Below the pieces are notes generated by a model. The model saw only the letters and a list, made by a program, of their open reading frames with translations, was not told where the DNA came from and made no database searches. Below are positions 1 through 10,799 of a stretch of 64,000 nt of DNA, piece after piece. The DNA comes from Spongospora subterranea f. sp. subterranea (taxonomy: Eukaryota; Endomyxa: Phytomyxea; Phytomyxea; Plasmodiophorida): positions 62,001 through 126,000 of the forward strand of contig JAUGWO010000084.1 of assembly GCA_049724395.1 (NCBI GenBank), read 5' to 3'. Each line of letters starts with the position of its first letter. Position 1 is the first letter of the stretch. The position numbers and the translations under genes are program-made.

Positions 1-583
1 CTATCGTGTCGAATCGGACCTGATCGCGATCGACAAAAAATATCTCGATCGCACGCTACTCCTATTGATGGTTTCACCAATGCCAACATCGAGTCGCGTA
101 TCCGACGCCAAATCGCTTCTCGAGACCATGTTCAACGGCTGGAAATCGACCTTCAACCACAGTGTGTCGTACCAGGTGTCTCGCGACAACGTCGTCGAGT
201 TCAACGTCGCATTCAGCCGTTGTTCCAATGAACAGCCCATTCCTGGCAATGTCGTCAACGTGTTGTTCATGGTCGAATTTCACCCAACCCAACCGGCGAA
301 AATCAGCTTTCAGATCGAGGGGTAAACTGGTCGCCGTTGATTGAAAATAATTTTGGGGTCGTCGAATTGATCTGTTTCTGTGTTTGTCGACGAGTTCAGG
401 GAGCATTTTCTCTATGGGATTCCAGATGGGCAAGGACCATCGCGGAATATCGACCAGCTCATCATCGACAATCTCAAGTTCAAACAGCGCCTGCGCGATG
501 CGTTCACCCCCCAGATCATCAGCATCAACGACAGCACCCAGATGTTGCCGATGCAGAGCAAACACGGTCTCAATACACAGTGA
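1..583 (+). CDS. 3' end of an unrecognised protein-coding gene (5' partial)
   Basis: An open frame enters from the left edge and runs to base 321, where a GTAAAC donor follows codon fragment GG. A TTCAG acceptor at 399 restores the frame exactly, giving an intron of 78 nt (322-399). The second exon continues to a stop at 581-583. The deduced C-terminal part is about 170 residues, mixed hydrophobic and charged, with a stretch FNVAFSRCSN followed by VVNVLFMVEFHP, then an exon-2 segment LYGIPDGQGPSRNIDQLIID. I do not recognise a family. The in-frame splice and coding-like composition support a real gene; the true start lies outside the window. Confidence 0.5.
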
Positions 584-1139
584 TCTGGATTTCGTGACCA
601 ACGCGCAACCCGATTCCGGCCGACAATTGAACGCCACATATGTTACAACGTGTTGTCAGTGATGTTTTCGCCGAGATAGTATCGTTGGAATTGCTCGGAG
701 CAAGATATTCAAGTTCAACAGAATAGTTCACAGAACGAAAATGGAATTCTTATCGATAAATTCAGGATCGCAATGACGAAAAAGCGAATCTCGCTCAACA
801 TGACTGTATTTACCGAAAAACAAAACCGCCGACGACGAGCAGAACCCAAAATTCCATTTAGCGAACGGGGATAATGGGGACTCTCCCCAGGAACCAGCCC
901 ATGGTAGATTTATCTGGAGGAAATCGGGTGGTGGACCACGGGTTGACTCATCGGGCGATGACACAACTGAAGGGGGGGAATCGGTCGTGTTGGTGAGTCG
1001 GCATGAGTCATATTGGAGTAGGGGATTAGAGTCCTCGTCGATCCCCAATCATTCTACAATTAAATTCGGGTTCACGACTATTAAATCAAAGAACAACCGA
1101 CACTTCTATATCGAAAGTCGTACAACAACAAAGACAATA
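584..1139. other. Intergenic, upstream of the histidine-rich gene
   Basis: No gene is supported here. Overlapping short open frames on both strands show no motif or splice logic. The last 80 bases are AT-rich with TTAAAT and TATTAAAT words, which could serve as the promoter and 5' leader of the histidine-rich gene that begins at 1140. Confidence 0.4.
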
Positions 1140-1769
1140 ATGTTATCGAAATATTTGATGATCGCGGCCGTTGCCCTGTCGGCCATTGCCAACGCCGGCG
1201 AGACCATGATCACTGTGGAACACGGTGATGGGCACGTCGATAATACAGTGAGGGAAGCGGGGACCGGGATCGCCGATATCGCTCGGCTCCATCACGAGAA
1301 GATCCACACCGGTCGGGGGCTGTCCGACAATCACCTGGTCAACGATCACGGGGAGTTTCATCGTCAGGACCTCGGTCTCGGCGAGCACGAGAACATCCTT
1401 CATGAGTCGTTGAACGATCACGACCACGAACACGACCACGAACACGCGTTCGTCGGTCATCTGGCCGGCGATCACGGGCACGGGCTAGAGGAGGTTCACC
1501 ATGCCCTGCACGGGCATGAAGGCCACGATGGACACGGTTTCGGCCACGATGGACATGATGATGGACTCGGTTACGGCCACGATGGACATGGTCACGGTTT
1601 CGGCCACGAGGGACATGATGGACACGGTTTCGGCCACGATGGGCACGAGTTCGGGGGGCATCACAGTGACCACGATGGCATTGATGGTCATCATGGGCAC
1701 GATGAGTTCCCGACGCCGTTCGACGAGCACCACGAGCACGGGCACGACGGCGCCCATGGACATCACTGA
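1140..1769 (+). CDS. Secreted histidine-rich (GHDGH-repeat) protein, probable metal binder
   Basis: The frame is open from 987, but the ATG at 1140 starts a textbook signal peptide (MLSKYLMIAAVALSAIANAG), so I take it as the start; the product is 209 residues. After cleavage near AIANAG the first 100 residues are acidic/His-mixed. From about residue 100 the chain is dominated by His, Gly and Asp in short repeats such as GHDGHGFGHDGH, with HDHEHDHEH clusters. There is no membrane segment after the signal. Histidine-glycine-aspartate repeats of this kind generally bind Zn, Cu or Ni ions, so an extracellular or vesicular metal-binding role is an inference. The DNA under the repeats is itself a diverged tandem repeat of about 21-45 nt between 1500 and 1680, so the length is likely to vary between strains. 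No intron is needed. Confidence 0.8.
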   Translation: MLSKYLMIAAVALSAIANAGETMITVEHGDGHVDNTVREAGTGIADIARLHHEKIHTGRGLSDNHLVNDHGEFHRQDLGLGEHENILHESLNDHDHEHDHEHAFVGHLAGDHGHGLEEVHHALHGHEGHDGHGFGHDGHDDGLGYGHDGHGHGFGHEGHDGHGFGHDGHEFGGHHSDHDGIDGHHGHDEFPTPFDEHHEHGHDGAHGHH

Positions 1770-2388
1770 TTGAGGGGGATCGTCGTCCCAGATTAACTAA
1801 TATCAACATCAATACAGAAAAGGGCCAGCCCACTTCCGTCATGTCATTTGCAATTGAAATGTGACGCATTGTCCTCACAGATAGGACCGTGTTCTGGATT
1901 ATCCGCTCACGGCACTCGCATTGTCCCAGATATGTCGACACACATTGTCGACTTGTTTGGCGCCACAGGCTGAGAACTGATACGAGTAGCGCCGAGATTT
2001 ACACGGGTCAAACGGCAATCGATCTGACGAGTATTTGGCACCTCCCTCGAGACACGACCTTGGCCGTTCCTTGGCCGTGTGCAGCGCCATGTCGCGTTAC
2101 CACTGTGGGGTGGTGTATCGGTAGGGTCAAGGTAGTCCGTGGATATAACGTGACGGTGACCGGGCGTGGGCACATCTGGTCAAGGCGGGTTTCGGATTTT
2201 GGGCACAACACAATCCAGAGAATATCAATATACATCCCTGGTGGGTGTGGCGCCATCTCGGTTGGGAATCCCTTTCCTGGGCGGTGACGAGCCCTGGTCA
2301 ATTCCCATTCATAACGGGGTGTCGGCGGCGGTGGTGACCTTTACCCAGACGGTGATTTCTTCGTCTGGTGTGAATCCGGGTTAACAAC
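1770..2388. other. Intergenic between the histidine-rich gene and ORC2
   Basis: Short overlapping open frames on both strands have no recognisable motif and no consistent splice signals. I see no RNA gene or repeat. The 3' flank of the histidine-rich gene and the promoter of ORC2 must lie here. Confidence 0.35.
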
Positions 2389-4023
2389 ATGGCCAAATCA
2401 CGTTCTGGTCGACCCCGCAAAACCAGGATTACGCCGGCTGCTAGAGCCGCTCCCGCTATCAATATCCACGCCAATCATGTTGGTCGTCATTGTCACGCGA
2501 TTCCCACCAGATCGTGCTGACATTGGTTCTGGTGGTGTTTAGGTCGATGTTCTAGACGAAACACCCGACAATGATCAATTGATGGAATCGTTCTTCGACC
2601 TACAGACGAGCCGACCCGCTGCATCAGCTCAGGCGATTCAGCACAGGGACGAACTCTGCAAGCTTGGCGACCGCGACCGTCTAGCAATTATTCGTAAAAC
2701 CCTCGAACGCAAATCGACCGATATCGACTATAATCAGATCAGCGAGAAATGTATTCGCTCCTTAGAGTATTGTTCCATCATTGTTAACTCCCCCTCCGAT
2801 TGATCATATCGTTGTTGTTCCGATTCAGTTCGGGGTCGAACGTCTTGCTGGTCGGTCTGGGATCGAAACAGGATCTGCTGATGCGATTCACGAACGACAA
2901 TCTCAACAATCTCTCGTGCGTCGTTATCAACGGTTTCTCGAACACATCTCGTCGTCGTCGTCGGGTTCCTAAAACCACCCCCGTTCCTCAGGTTATTGCG
3001 ATGTGTTCTCGCTATCGCATCTGCTGTCGTCGATCTCAACCCGTATCCTGTCGATAAAAGTGGCGCGCCGCGATCCGCTCAAACAGTCGACCGCGATCAT
3101 CAACGCCCTAAGCGCTGACAACAGGCATATCTACCTGGTCGTCCACAACCTCGATGGCCCTCGTTTTCGTAGCACCAAAGTCTCGATCACCCGCCGAATT
3201 TGCTTTATCAAATTTCTCACAAAACAGATCTATTCCAGGTCCAGGCCGTTTTCGCTCGATTAGCCGAATCGAAATTCGTTCACATGATCGCCACGATCGA
3301 CCACATCAGAACATCGCTTCGTTCGTAAATCTGTTGAGGCCTCGACGTTTTCGAACTCGCTCGGCTCATTGTCCCCATTGTTTTTCAGTTTGGGATTCGG
3401 CGATCGTCAACGACTTCGGATTCCACATCGTGGTGGCCAACACGCTGGCGCCATACCTGGCCGAAACCGTGAACGCCGACAGCGCGCGACGGAAACGCGC
3501 CAGCAAGCACCTGGGTAAGCGGGCGTCACCATTGTGCCGACCGCAGCCGGCCTGAATCGCCCTCGCAGGTCGACCAAGACACGGGAACGCCTCGGGAATC
3601 GACGCCATCCTTAAGAGCTTCACGCCGCGACAGAAAGAGGCGCTGTCGAATCTGGCGTTCAGTCAGCTGGAGCGTGACCCGGAAGGTCGTTTTTTTTTTT
3701 GGGTTTTTTTTAGGATTCCTGTTCGGCGAAGAACGCGCGCGCCCCCGACCCCGATTGACATATTGTGTGCCGATAGGGCTGGAGCTGATGGAGTGGATGG
3801 AGATCTGCAACGGGACGAATGAGCGCGATTTCCGAATATTGGTCGACGAGCTGCGCTATCAGAAACTGGTGGAGGAGTTCTCCCATTCGATCACCAACGC
3901 GCCAACGTATAAGGTTCGACTGTCGTTTTCGTCGTCGCCCTGCCATTGCCAAACATTCTCTCGCAGATCGTCCTGGACGACGACCTGATCCGATCGAAAC
4001 TGCTCATGGACGACACGATCTGA
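2389..4023 (+). CDS. ORC2: Origin recognition complex subunit 2
   Basis: ORC2 is a core subunit of the hexamer that marks replication origins and loads MCM helicase in the nucleus. ORC2 motifs occur in order in separate exons: LLVGLGSKQDLLMRF (about 2835-2890), CVVINGFSNTS, HIYLVVHNLDGPRFRSTK (about 3119-3178), FVHMIATIDHIRTSL (about 3275-3320), then the WD and winged-helix part SFTPRQKEALSNLAFSQLER (about 3617-3676), and a last exon ending LLMDDTI. These match the family's GLGSK, NGF, HN(I/L)DG and (L/I)AxIDH landmarks. The start ATG at 2389 gives a basic N-terminus (MAKSRSGRPRKTR). Introns are short; one near 3687-3713 is almost pure G/T with long T runs. The protein is about 430 residues, shorter than the human one (577), mainly because the disordered N-terminus is short. 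Exact exon junctions before 3000 are not all resolved. Confidence 0.88.
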
Positions 4024-4784
4024 ATAGAAATACTTTAATATTGATTAACCCGTTTGGGAGATTGTTAAGCTTCATCTTCATTTTTGTTTATTTAGCCATA
4101 TTCTGCGAATCCCGTCTCCCTTTCCCATTTCGTTGCTTTTTTCGTTCTTTTCTTTGTGCTTCCTTTTTTTCCAGCCGAGGTAGCCAGATCGGAGGAAGAG
4201 ACTGAGTGGCACATCGAGAGATAACGACGAACATGGCCGGATTTTATATTGGCTGCGTTTTTCTGTTGAATCGAACTCCATTGACGGTCGATAGCGAGCA
4301 ACGGCTAGGTCGGTTTTGGCAATCAGCCAGCTACGTGGTACGATGGGTCAACGATGGTGCTGGGGTTTTCAGAACCTGTACATGATCGCATTGTCAAACT
4401 GACGACCGTATTTACACATGTGTGTGCGATTAATGGATTTATTAAGCAGATTTCTGGTGCTATCGGCAGTACATTTCCTGAAACGGTTCCGTTAACACAT
4501 GAACCAATTCACCGATTTCAACTCAGGGGTGTTGTGTTGTTGCCCCATTTTTGCCCATCACCACCAATGACCGAGATGCAGCCGCCCCGAACTGGGGAAT
4601 GGCGTCGTCCTGCTCCAGGCGATTGCCCGTCCATCGCCGATCGAACACAGGCTAATCCAGATTGGTCGTTAACTGACCCAAGATCTGTATAAACTCCAGT
4701 AAAACCCCATTGTGTTCACCGCCCAATTCACCACCAATCGCGGCCCATCACCCTCACGCCGCTCCAGACGCATCTCCGATCCGG
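4024..4784. other. Intergenic between ORC2 and the first seven-helix gene
   Basis: The two genes converge on this stretch. It holds T-rich blocks at 4070-4165 and only short, motif-free open frames. I see no RNA gene or transposon signature. Confidence 0.4.
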
Positions 4785-5828
4785 TTATTGTGGAGCGATT
4801 CTGGTTGTTTTGAAGGCGTTGGGAAACGCGGCGACTTTGCCGGGCAACATTCTCGGCACGTGAACAGGTCGTATCCCGGTCTCGGGGATTTTAAACGCGG
4901 GGGGCGATGATCTCGCCCTGGGGAAGATCTTGACGACGGCGATGGACGACAGGACCATGGACGTGATTTGGATGATCATCCGAACGGCGAACCGAAACCC
5001 CTCGGCGTCCCAGCTCAGGAATATCGACAATCCCTCGTAGAACGTTAGCGCCAGGTTCAGGCCCAAATTCAGGAACACCAACTTGAGCAGGTAGAACTTG
5101 GCGCTGTTGTTGTCGCGGGCGGCGAAACCTCTCCGGAAGTGGACGAACCCCGATATCGACTTAACGAGAATATAGGTGGTCGATAGGGATAGCGCCACGA
5201 TGGCCAACCCCGCCATCAGTCCCGCCACTCCCGTCGGGTTCGCCGACTGCATCACACAGGTCAGCTCCTGGCGGGCGGTCGGCGCCCTGATCACGCCCTT
5301 GTTTGCGATCGTCAGACATATCTGCGATCCGATTGCGGCTAGGTAATAGACCTGATCGGGAGACACAGCTCGTCAAAAAATTTCAAGCGAAACGCCATTC
5401 GTTGATTATGAAAACCACGACGAACCATCAAAGCGGTGGTCAACCGGTTACTCTCCTTAGCGTCGAGCTGGTAGAACACGCTGGCGACACGGTTCAGGAA
5501 CAGCTGAAGGGTGGCGTTCGCGTCTGATATTCAACTCGTGAAAACGCAGCAGAATAATGGGGAGCGACGACGACGTACAGATCATCTGGGCGGCGAGGAA
5601 GAACGGGCACAGCGCGGTGTTGATCAACGGCAAGAACAAGGTGAGAATGGCGGCGCCGTTGGCGATGAAGTCGACCAATACCAGTTCGGCCAGGACCACG
5701 TCGTGCTTGGCCGCGCTCCGAAACCAGGAATTGTACCCGAGCTGGACGAGCGAGGCGCCGGTCAACACGGCCATCAACAGGTTGCCGATCACCTGATTGG
5801 CCAAGAACTCGTCGGTCAGCGAGCCCAT
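4785..5828 (-). CDS. Seven-helix membrane protein, paralogue A (receptor-like, unassigned)
   Basis: The ATG at 5828 (MGSLTDEFLANQVIG) is the first in frame; the stop is at 4785-4787. A 55-nt intron with donor GTACGTCG and an ATCAG acceptor joins AAQMI to ANATLQLFLNRVASVFYQL in frame; a second intron follows the codons for DAKE. Hydrophobic segments in order are IGNLLMAVLTGASLVQL, LVLVDFIANGAAILTLFLPL, LCPFFLAAQMI, YYLAAIGSQICLTI, LMAGLAIVALSLSTTYILV, FLNLGLNLALTFYEGLSIFL and MIIQITSMVLSSIAVV, so seven helices are likely. The C-terminal tail is basic and short. The paralogue B gene lies about 1 kb to the right on the same strand, so this is a tandem duplicate pair. Seven-helix topology suggests a receptor or sensor, but I see no known GPCR motif (no DRY or NPxxY), so function stays open. 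Confidence 0.68.
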
Positions 5829-6835
5829 ATCGGATCGATTGGGGAAGCGCGACAACCGTGTTCGATGATGAATTCCTTATTGACAGATTGGGTCAATTCT
5901 GTACCCCACTGGATCAATTTCGTTTGGCGAAATCAACAATCTGTTGGCGCTAGGGGTTTCTCGTGTCGTCGTAGTTGTCGGGATCAGAAGGTTTGAACCT
6001 GTTTCCTGTTCGAATTCGCTCCCAACAACATCATGATTCAACAGGCTCAGCGCATTGTGAATGCGGTGAACGCCTGAACACGCTGCTCCTTCTTATCGGC
6101 TTCTGAAGAAGAGGTTTCGATCTGGTTCAGGGGGAGTGGGAACAGCAATGTTTTCCCCTATCGCATCTTTCCCGATATTCCGACGGGCGATCGTGAATGT
6201 ATTCCCGTTTTCTTGCGAGATTCTACACGCCCTGTTCGCCCCCGATTCTGACAAACACGGGCCGTATGAGCCACAGCAATATTTGGATCAAATCAAGCCG
6301 ATCTGTTCGAGAATAATGTTGGAGCAGCTTTAGTTGCGGTTTGCTGAAAATTCCGAAAAGCACCAATTCGACTTCACGATCCCACGTTTAGAGGGCGCAA
6401 TCTTATCAGCGAACGCATCGCCCGACGCTGTCAAGCCTGTCGCTCAATCAGTTGCTTCGAATTCGCAAATCGCAGGCGCCGAGTCGCCAATACACAATGG
6501 GGATTCCTTTACTTTCAAAATTTGGACTTTTTCCCTTAGATTCCCTGCTCCTCCCTGTTATAAGGACTGGAAACCGTTTCATTCTTCACCGTTTCCAATC
6601 GATTCAAGAGCTTGTTGATTGACGGTTCTCTTTACAAAAATCAGACACGGAACGTCTCCGTCGGCCACTCGCCCTGAGAAACTGCTGACGTTCAACGCAT
6701 CGCGTTCTGGGATCGTGTTCGAATGGCAAGCGTTGCGATCGGGTGATCGTTGCCGATCGCCCAAACCCCTTTCATCATGGGAACCACACACTATATCAAC
6801 AGCGCCAGTCCGTCTGACGACGAGAACACAACATT
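5829..6835. other. Spacer between the two seven-helix paralogues
   Basis: About 1 kb with no supported gene. It contains the promoter of paralogue A and the 3' flank of paralogue B. Open frames at 6136-6618 and 6619-6932 lack family motifs and splice logic; I treat them as chance. Confidence 0.35.
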
Positions 6836-7875
6836 TTATAGATTTACTGGCTTCTCACCAGCTGTGGTCGCGATTGTTTTGTTGGGGCGCGCAGTGCTAA
6901 CACCCTTCGCGCGCAACGTGCTGAAGTTCTGACCATTGGTCGTGGGCGCTCGGGACTTGGCGTCATAAAGTTTCGCCATGACGACAACCGATATTCCAAG
7001 CCCCAGCGTCCTTGTGATTGAGCTGACGACGAAGCGTGCTATGGCGTCGTCCATGACGAAAATCACCTCGATCACCATAACCATGATTATTGCCGCGAAT
7101 TCGATGGCCTCTTTGAAGAATACCAGCTTTAGGATCAGCATCGACCTTTGGCGAGAAGAAGAACCGGCTTTCTGGGAGAGTCGGCGAAACTTCATATACC
7201 CGAACAACGTTTGGCACAATATGTATACGATGACCAACGCGAGAATGATGCTGGACAAGATGTTGGCGGCGCCGGGAACCCCATCGGATTCCGGGGATGA
7301 GGGACAGGAAAGGGAGGTCGTCTCCGCTTGCGCTAGAGTGAAATCGGCGCCGTAGACGATGTAGACCGCCCCCGCCACGAACTCTGACACAATCAACACC
7401 TGGGAAACGATGGGGTGACGCAGAAGAGATTGGGGCAAATATTCCTACAAGCAATGAGATGAATAAACGGGTCTGGACTTTCGGCTCCATGGCGTAAAAC
7501 ACGTACGCGACACGGTTGAGAAAGATCATTTTGCCTGTGTTGAGACCTGATGATCTGGAAGTTATTTTTTGGGGGTCGGGGTCGGGGGGGGGGGGGGGGG
7601 GGGGGGGAATTCGCAATCGACCAACCGAATAGATCAAATGTGGCAGTATATGGGCACAATGTGGTGCTGATCAGAGGGATGAACATAGACACCGTAAACA
7701 CACAATTGGCGAACACATCCAGCACGGCCAGCTCCAGTAGAACACGCTTGTGCCGATCGGGGCTCCGGAACACGGTGTTGTAGACGGCTAGGGATCCCAC
7801 CGCCGCCGTATGCACACACAGTAGGATGTTCGCTGGCAGAGCATGGAATTGAGGCTCGATTTGTTCCGACGACAT
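6836..7875 (-). CDS. Seven-helix membrane protein, paralogue B
   Basis: The ATG at 7875 begins MSSEQIEPQFHALPANILL; the stop is at 6836. It aligns by eye with paralogue A: VLLELAVLDVFANCVFTVSM against VLAELVLVDFIANGAAILTL; PLISTTLCPY against PLINTALCPF; and FLNRVAYVFYAMEPK against FLNRVASVFYQLDAKE. Later helices include ILSSIILALVIVYILCQTLF, IEFAAIIMVMVIEVIFVM and TRTLGLGISVVVMAKLY. The first intron contains a run of 24 G on the plus strand (24 C on the coding strand) at 7584-7607 and ends at an ATCAG acceptor around 7550, the same position as the corresponding intron of paralogue A. The shared intron site confirms duplication of an intron-bearing gene. Receptor or transport function is undetermined. 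Confidence 0.68.
7584..7607. repeat. Poly(G) run of 24 inside an intron of paralogue B
   Basis: Twenty-four consecutive G, preceded by GGGGGTCGGGGTC. On the coding strand it is a poly-C tract inside the first intron, where it could act as a polypyrimidine tract. Runs of this length slip easily in replication and sequencing, so the exact count is uncertain. Confidence 0.9.
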
Positions 7876-8159
7876 TGTTCGTGTTCCAAAGTCACCTCAA
7901 ACGTTTGCGCGGGCGAGATCGTTAGAAGGGCCACGAGAAGCGGTGAGATCGTCAGACGTCATGTAAATATCTATCAATGGTACCCCATACTACCGCATTG
8001 CCACCAAATATCAGACAACCGATCGCCAATACACGATCATTTCACGTCATTCATTACATTGTTGATGGGATTAGTCGATCAACCTAAACCCGCTGCTGCA
8101 AGACCACGCCGAGGCCTTCTAAACTTACATTCGTTCCAATGGTGAACTTCGTGTCGCAG

Positions 8160-9430
8160 GACGGCAATCCGTCGTTAACGCTGCCCTCAATCAAGTCCAG
8201 GCCTCCTGTTGATCATCTCCTCAACAGAACGGCGAACAATCGTTGACGTGGCTGATGACGGCGACGGCACCGTCGCGTCTTGTGCGCTGGGCTCTTTTAC
8301 TGAACGAATACGACATGGAGATTGTCAACAGGAGGGGCGCGAGCAATCCAGCTGCAGATGCGCTATCTGTAATGATCGTGATCACACGGTCGAAGTCTAA
8401 TTGATCGTGACGACGCGGGGTGTATCACCCAACGACGAAGACGATCGAATCGCCTGCGCGGAGGTACGAGCCAATGGTCGGAAGGACGGCACCTGCCGAC
8501 CCAATCAGTTACGACGCTTGACAGGAGAGGATGACCTTGTTTACCTCCGAGTTCAGGTTAAGAAACCGAGACGACGCCGTCAGCCAAGCCGCCGAACGAG
8601 ATATACCCGAGTGCATTATTGAGGATGGCCTGGGTTTGATCCGAGTTCGAGATGGATGGCGCCGCATACTAACACCGATAGCGGCCCAGGCCCCAGATCA
8701 TCGCCAATGCACATGGGGGTAATGCTCTTACTGGTCATTGTGACGGAATTGATCTCGTCTTGATCGCGTCTAAACCCCAACATGGCTCTCTGTATTCGAA
8801 TATTCATCTCCACTCATCATCGAAGAGGATACGCCGCTTGTGCAGCCGCTCAACTTGACCTGGATGGGACATGGCCGTCCCGCTGCCCGGATTCGACCGC
8901 CGCGACGCTGGCGGAAAGGCGATATGAGTGGTCGTTCTGTGTGCACGAGGAACGCCAAACCTGGTGAACATCACTCGCAGCCAATGCATTACGCTCTCGT
9001 AATCAGCGACGCCAACGCCAGGGCGGGCCCTTCAGGTTGTTCAGCAGCGCGTGGAGCTTTTGCTGTGGCGTTATCGACGCCTCGTTCGGATCCGTCAAGT
9101 CACACAGATGGTCGAACATGTCCAACCAGGATTCGTCATCCATGGACTAATCGTGGACCGGTGTCTCGTCTTTGACGAAGAGGCGGTATGGCATTTGACC
9201 TGTGTGCGATTTCGCGGCGCTCTGGAACGAGATAGGGGTCATGGTCGACCATCTGTGTGACTTGACGGATCCGAACGAGGCGGCGATAACGCCACAGCTG
9301 GCGCTGCTGAAAAACCTGAGGGGCCCGGCGCTTGCCCTGGCGTTGGCGGAAGGTCGCGTTGTTGATTACGAGAGTGTAATGCACCGGCTGCGGGTGATGT
9401 TCACCAGGAATAACATGGCTGGCAACACCC
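8160..9430. mobile_element. Ty3/Gypsy-type LTR retroelement fossil with inverted gag-like pieces
   Basis: A plus-strand segment at about 8285-8375 encodes a motif typical of the RNase H end of Gypsy polymerases (RWALLLNEYDMEIVN and ASNPAADALS). A gag-like segment encoding MHRLRVMFTR and LKNLRGPALALALAEGR lies at about 9240-9420 on the plus strand, and a diverged second copy of the same stretch lies at about 8955-9115 in the opposite orientation, so the two face each other across about 130 bases. The element is broken and fragmentary with many disruptions; no LTR could be delimited. Divergence between the two gag copies (roughly four fifths identical by eye) suggests an old insertion. Confidence 0.62.
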
Positions 9431-9750
9431 TTGATAGGTTCAACGACCTACGACAGCGACCCAACCATTCGCCCTTTGGATCGCGTCCGGGTTTCAGCCG
9501 CCATAATGTCGCGCTTCAAAACCTCGGACTGGAAAACGGGCTCGACATGCTCATGCGGAAGATCGTTCTGCATTCCGCAATCCGCACAGCCGATTCGCAT
9601 CTGCCTGCCACGTTGTCGAGAAGAAAGACATTGAGCGCCGTTACGAAGAAGGTCATGGTTGATCAGACGACCATCTGGCGAGCGTTGGAATTCGCCGTCG
9701 TCAGAATCAGTTTGAATGCCTTGGGCACGTTGTGCTTCACTTCATCATCG

Positions 9751-10382
9751 TCACCGAATTATTTCAGCTGCTGTTCGACTGCAGCTTTCAGGCTGGTGGA
9801 TGTAGTCCTTCCAACAGAACTGCGATTTTGCGGTTCCGTCGGCGTTGTAGATGCTGTCCAGACCGTGGTCCTTGATTAGAGTGTCGAAAGACGTCAAGTA
9901 GCTGAGCACCCGATCCTCTGCACTCGTGATTGACAGATTCATGGCGATTGTATCTCGAATAATTTTCTCAGATCTTGAGGCGTCGATGTGGCGGACCAGA
10001 TCGTATTCGGGCAAAAGTATTTCCAGGATTTGTTCGTCAGTTGTTTCTTCGACTGGCTTCATCATGATATATGTCGCTAGACCTCCCAGTTTATAAGGGG
10101 CAACACACAGCTCTTGATTGAGCTTGGAAAGACGTTCTCCTTGTGGACCGAACGTCGTTCTTTTACCAGCGATTCGTAGCAGTCGTATTCCCGAGTAAAT
10201 TTGTCGACGGATTTCAAATCAAAGCTGGTGGTCTTCGGAGCTGACATTGGAGTGAACAGCGGCGGTGGTGGCGCCATTGTTGTTGTGACAGGTGCCTCGC
10301 TTACCTCAGACGTTCTTGATGAGTTCTGTGGCGCCGCGTTAGAGGCGGAGCTCTGTCGATTGCGGTTATTGCGGGAGGTCAT
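9751..10382 (-). mobile_element. Retroelement gag-like fossil fragment
   Basis: Minus-strand coding-like sequence starts with a Ser/Asn-rich, Pro-rich N-terminus (APPPPLFTPMSAPK) and continues with a helical segment containing LPEYDLVRHIDASRSEK and LTSFDTLIKDHGLDSIY. Low-complexity head followed by a helical body next to other retroelement debris is the layout of a gag protein. I cannot place it in a family with confidence and it is not intact. Confidence 0.4.
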
Positions 10383-10799
10383 GATAACCTGCTTCGCGAT
10401 TTGGTTAAGCTAAAAAACGTTTTTTGTCACGTCCCCGCTTGAAGGCAACAGGACGGATACGAAAGGAACGGGGGAGAGAGAGAGAAATTTATTTCCAGTA
10501 CTGTCAAGTGCAGAACACATTTTGAACTGTGTGCGGGGCGGCGCTATCGAACGAGATGGCGCCATGGCAGCGTCCATTAGGGGGAACATTTCTCCGGAAA
10601 CTTCAGGAACCCATTGATTGCCCGTTTAAACCGAACCCACTCGGCGTTATCCAATGGTTCGTGATGACCGTGGGTTATCATCTTGGAAATGGCGTTTGCG
10701 TCCGTCGCCGGTCACCTTCGGCTTTTCCAGGCGCGAACGTAGTGGCGTCCGGCGTTTGTACGTGAATTTCAAACAACAACAAAAACCGTGTTACTATCG

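Noticed and set aside
1500-1690. Regularly repeated units that could suggest a CRISPR array
   Set aside because: The repeats are contiguous coding units of the histidine-rich protein without unique spacers, and the genome is eukaryotic.
1339-1941. Long minus-strand open frame rich in Arg and Ala opposite the histidine-rich gene
   Set aside because: It is the antisense shadow of the His/Gly/Asp repeats; its composition follows from the plus-strand codons and it has no start context or motif.
5511-5996. Plus-strand open frame of 161 codons opposite seven-helix paralogue A
   Set aside because: Shadow of the hydrophobic minus-strand coding sequence.
10473-10486. GA-dinucleotide run
   Set aside because: Too short and ordinary to list as a functional repeat.
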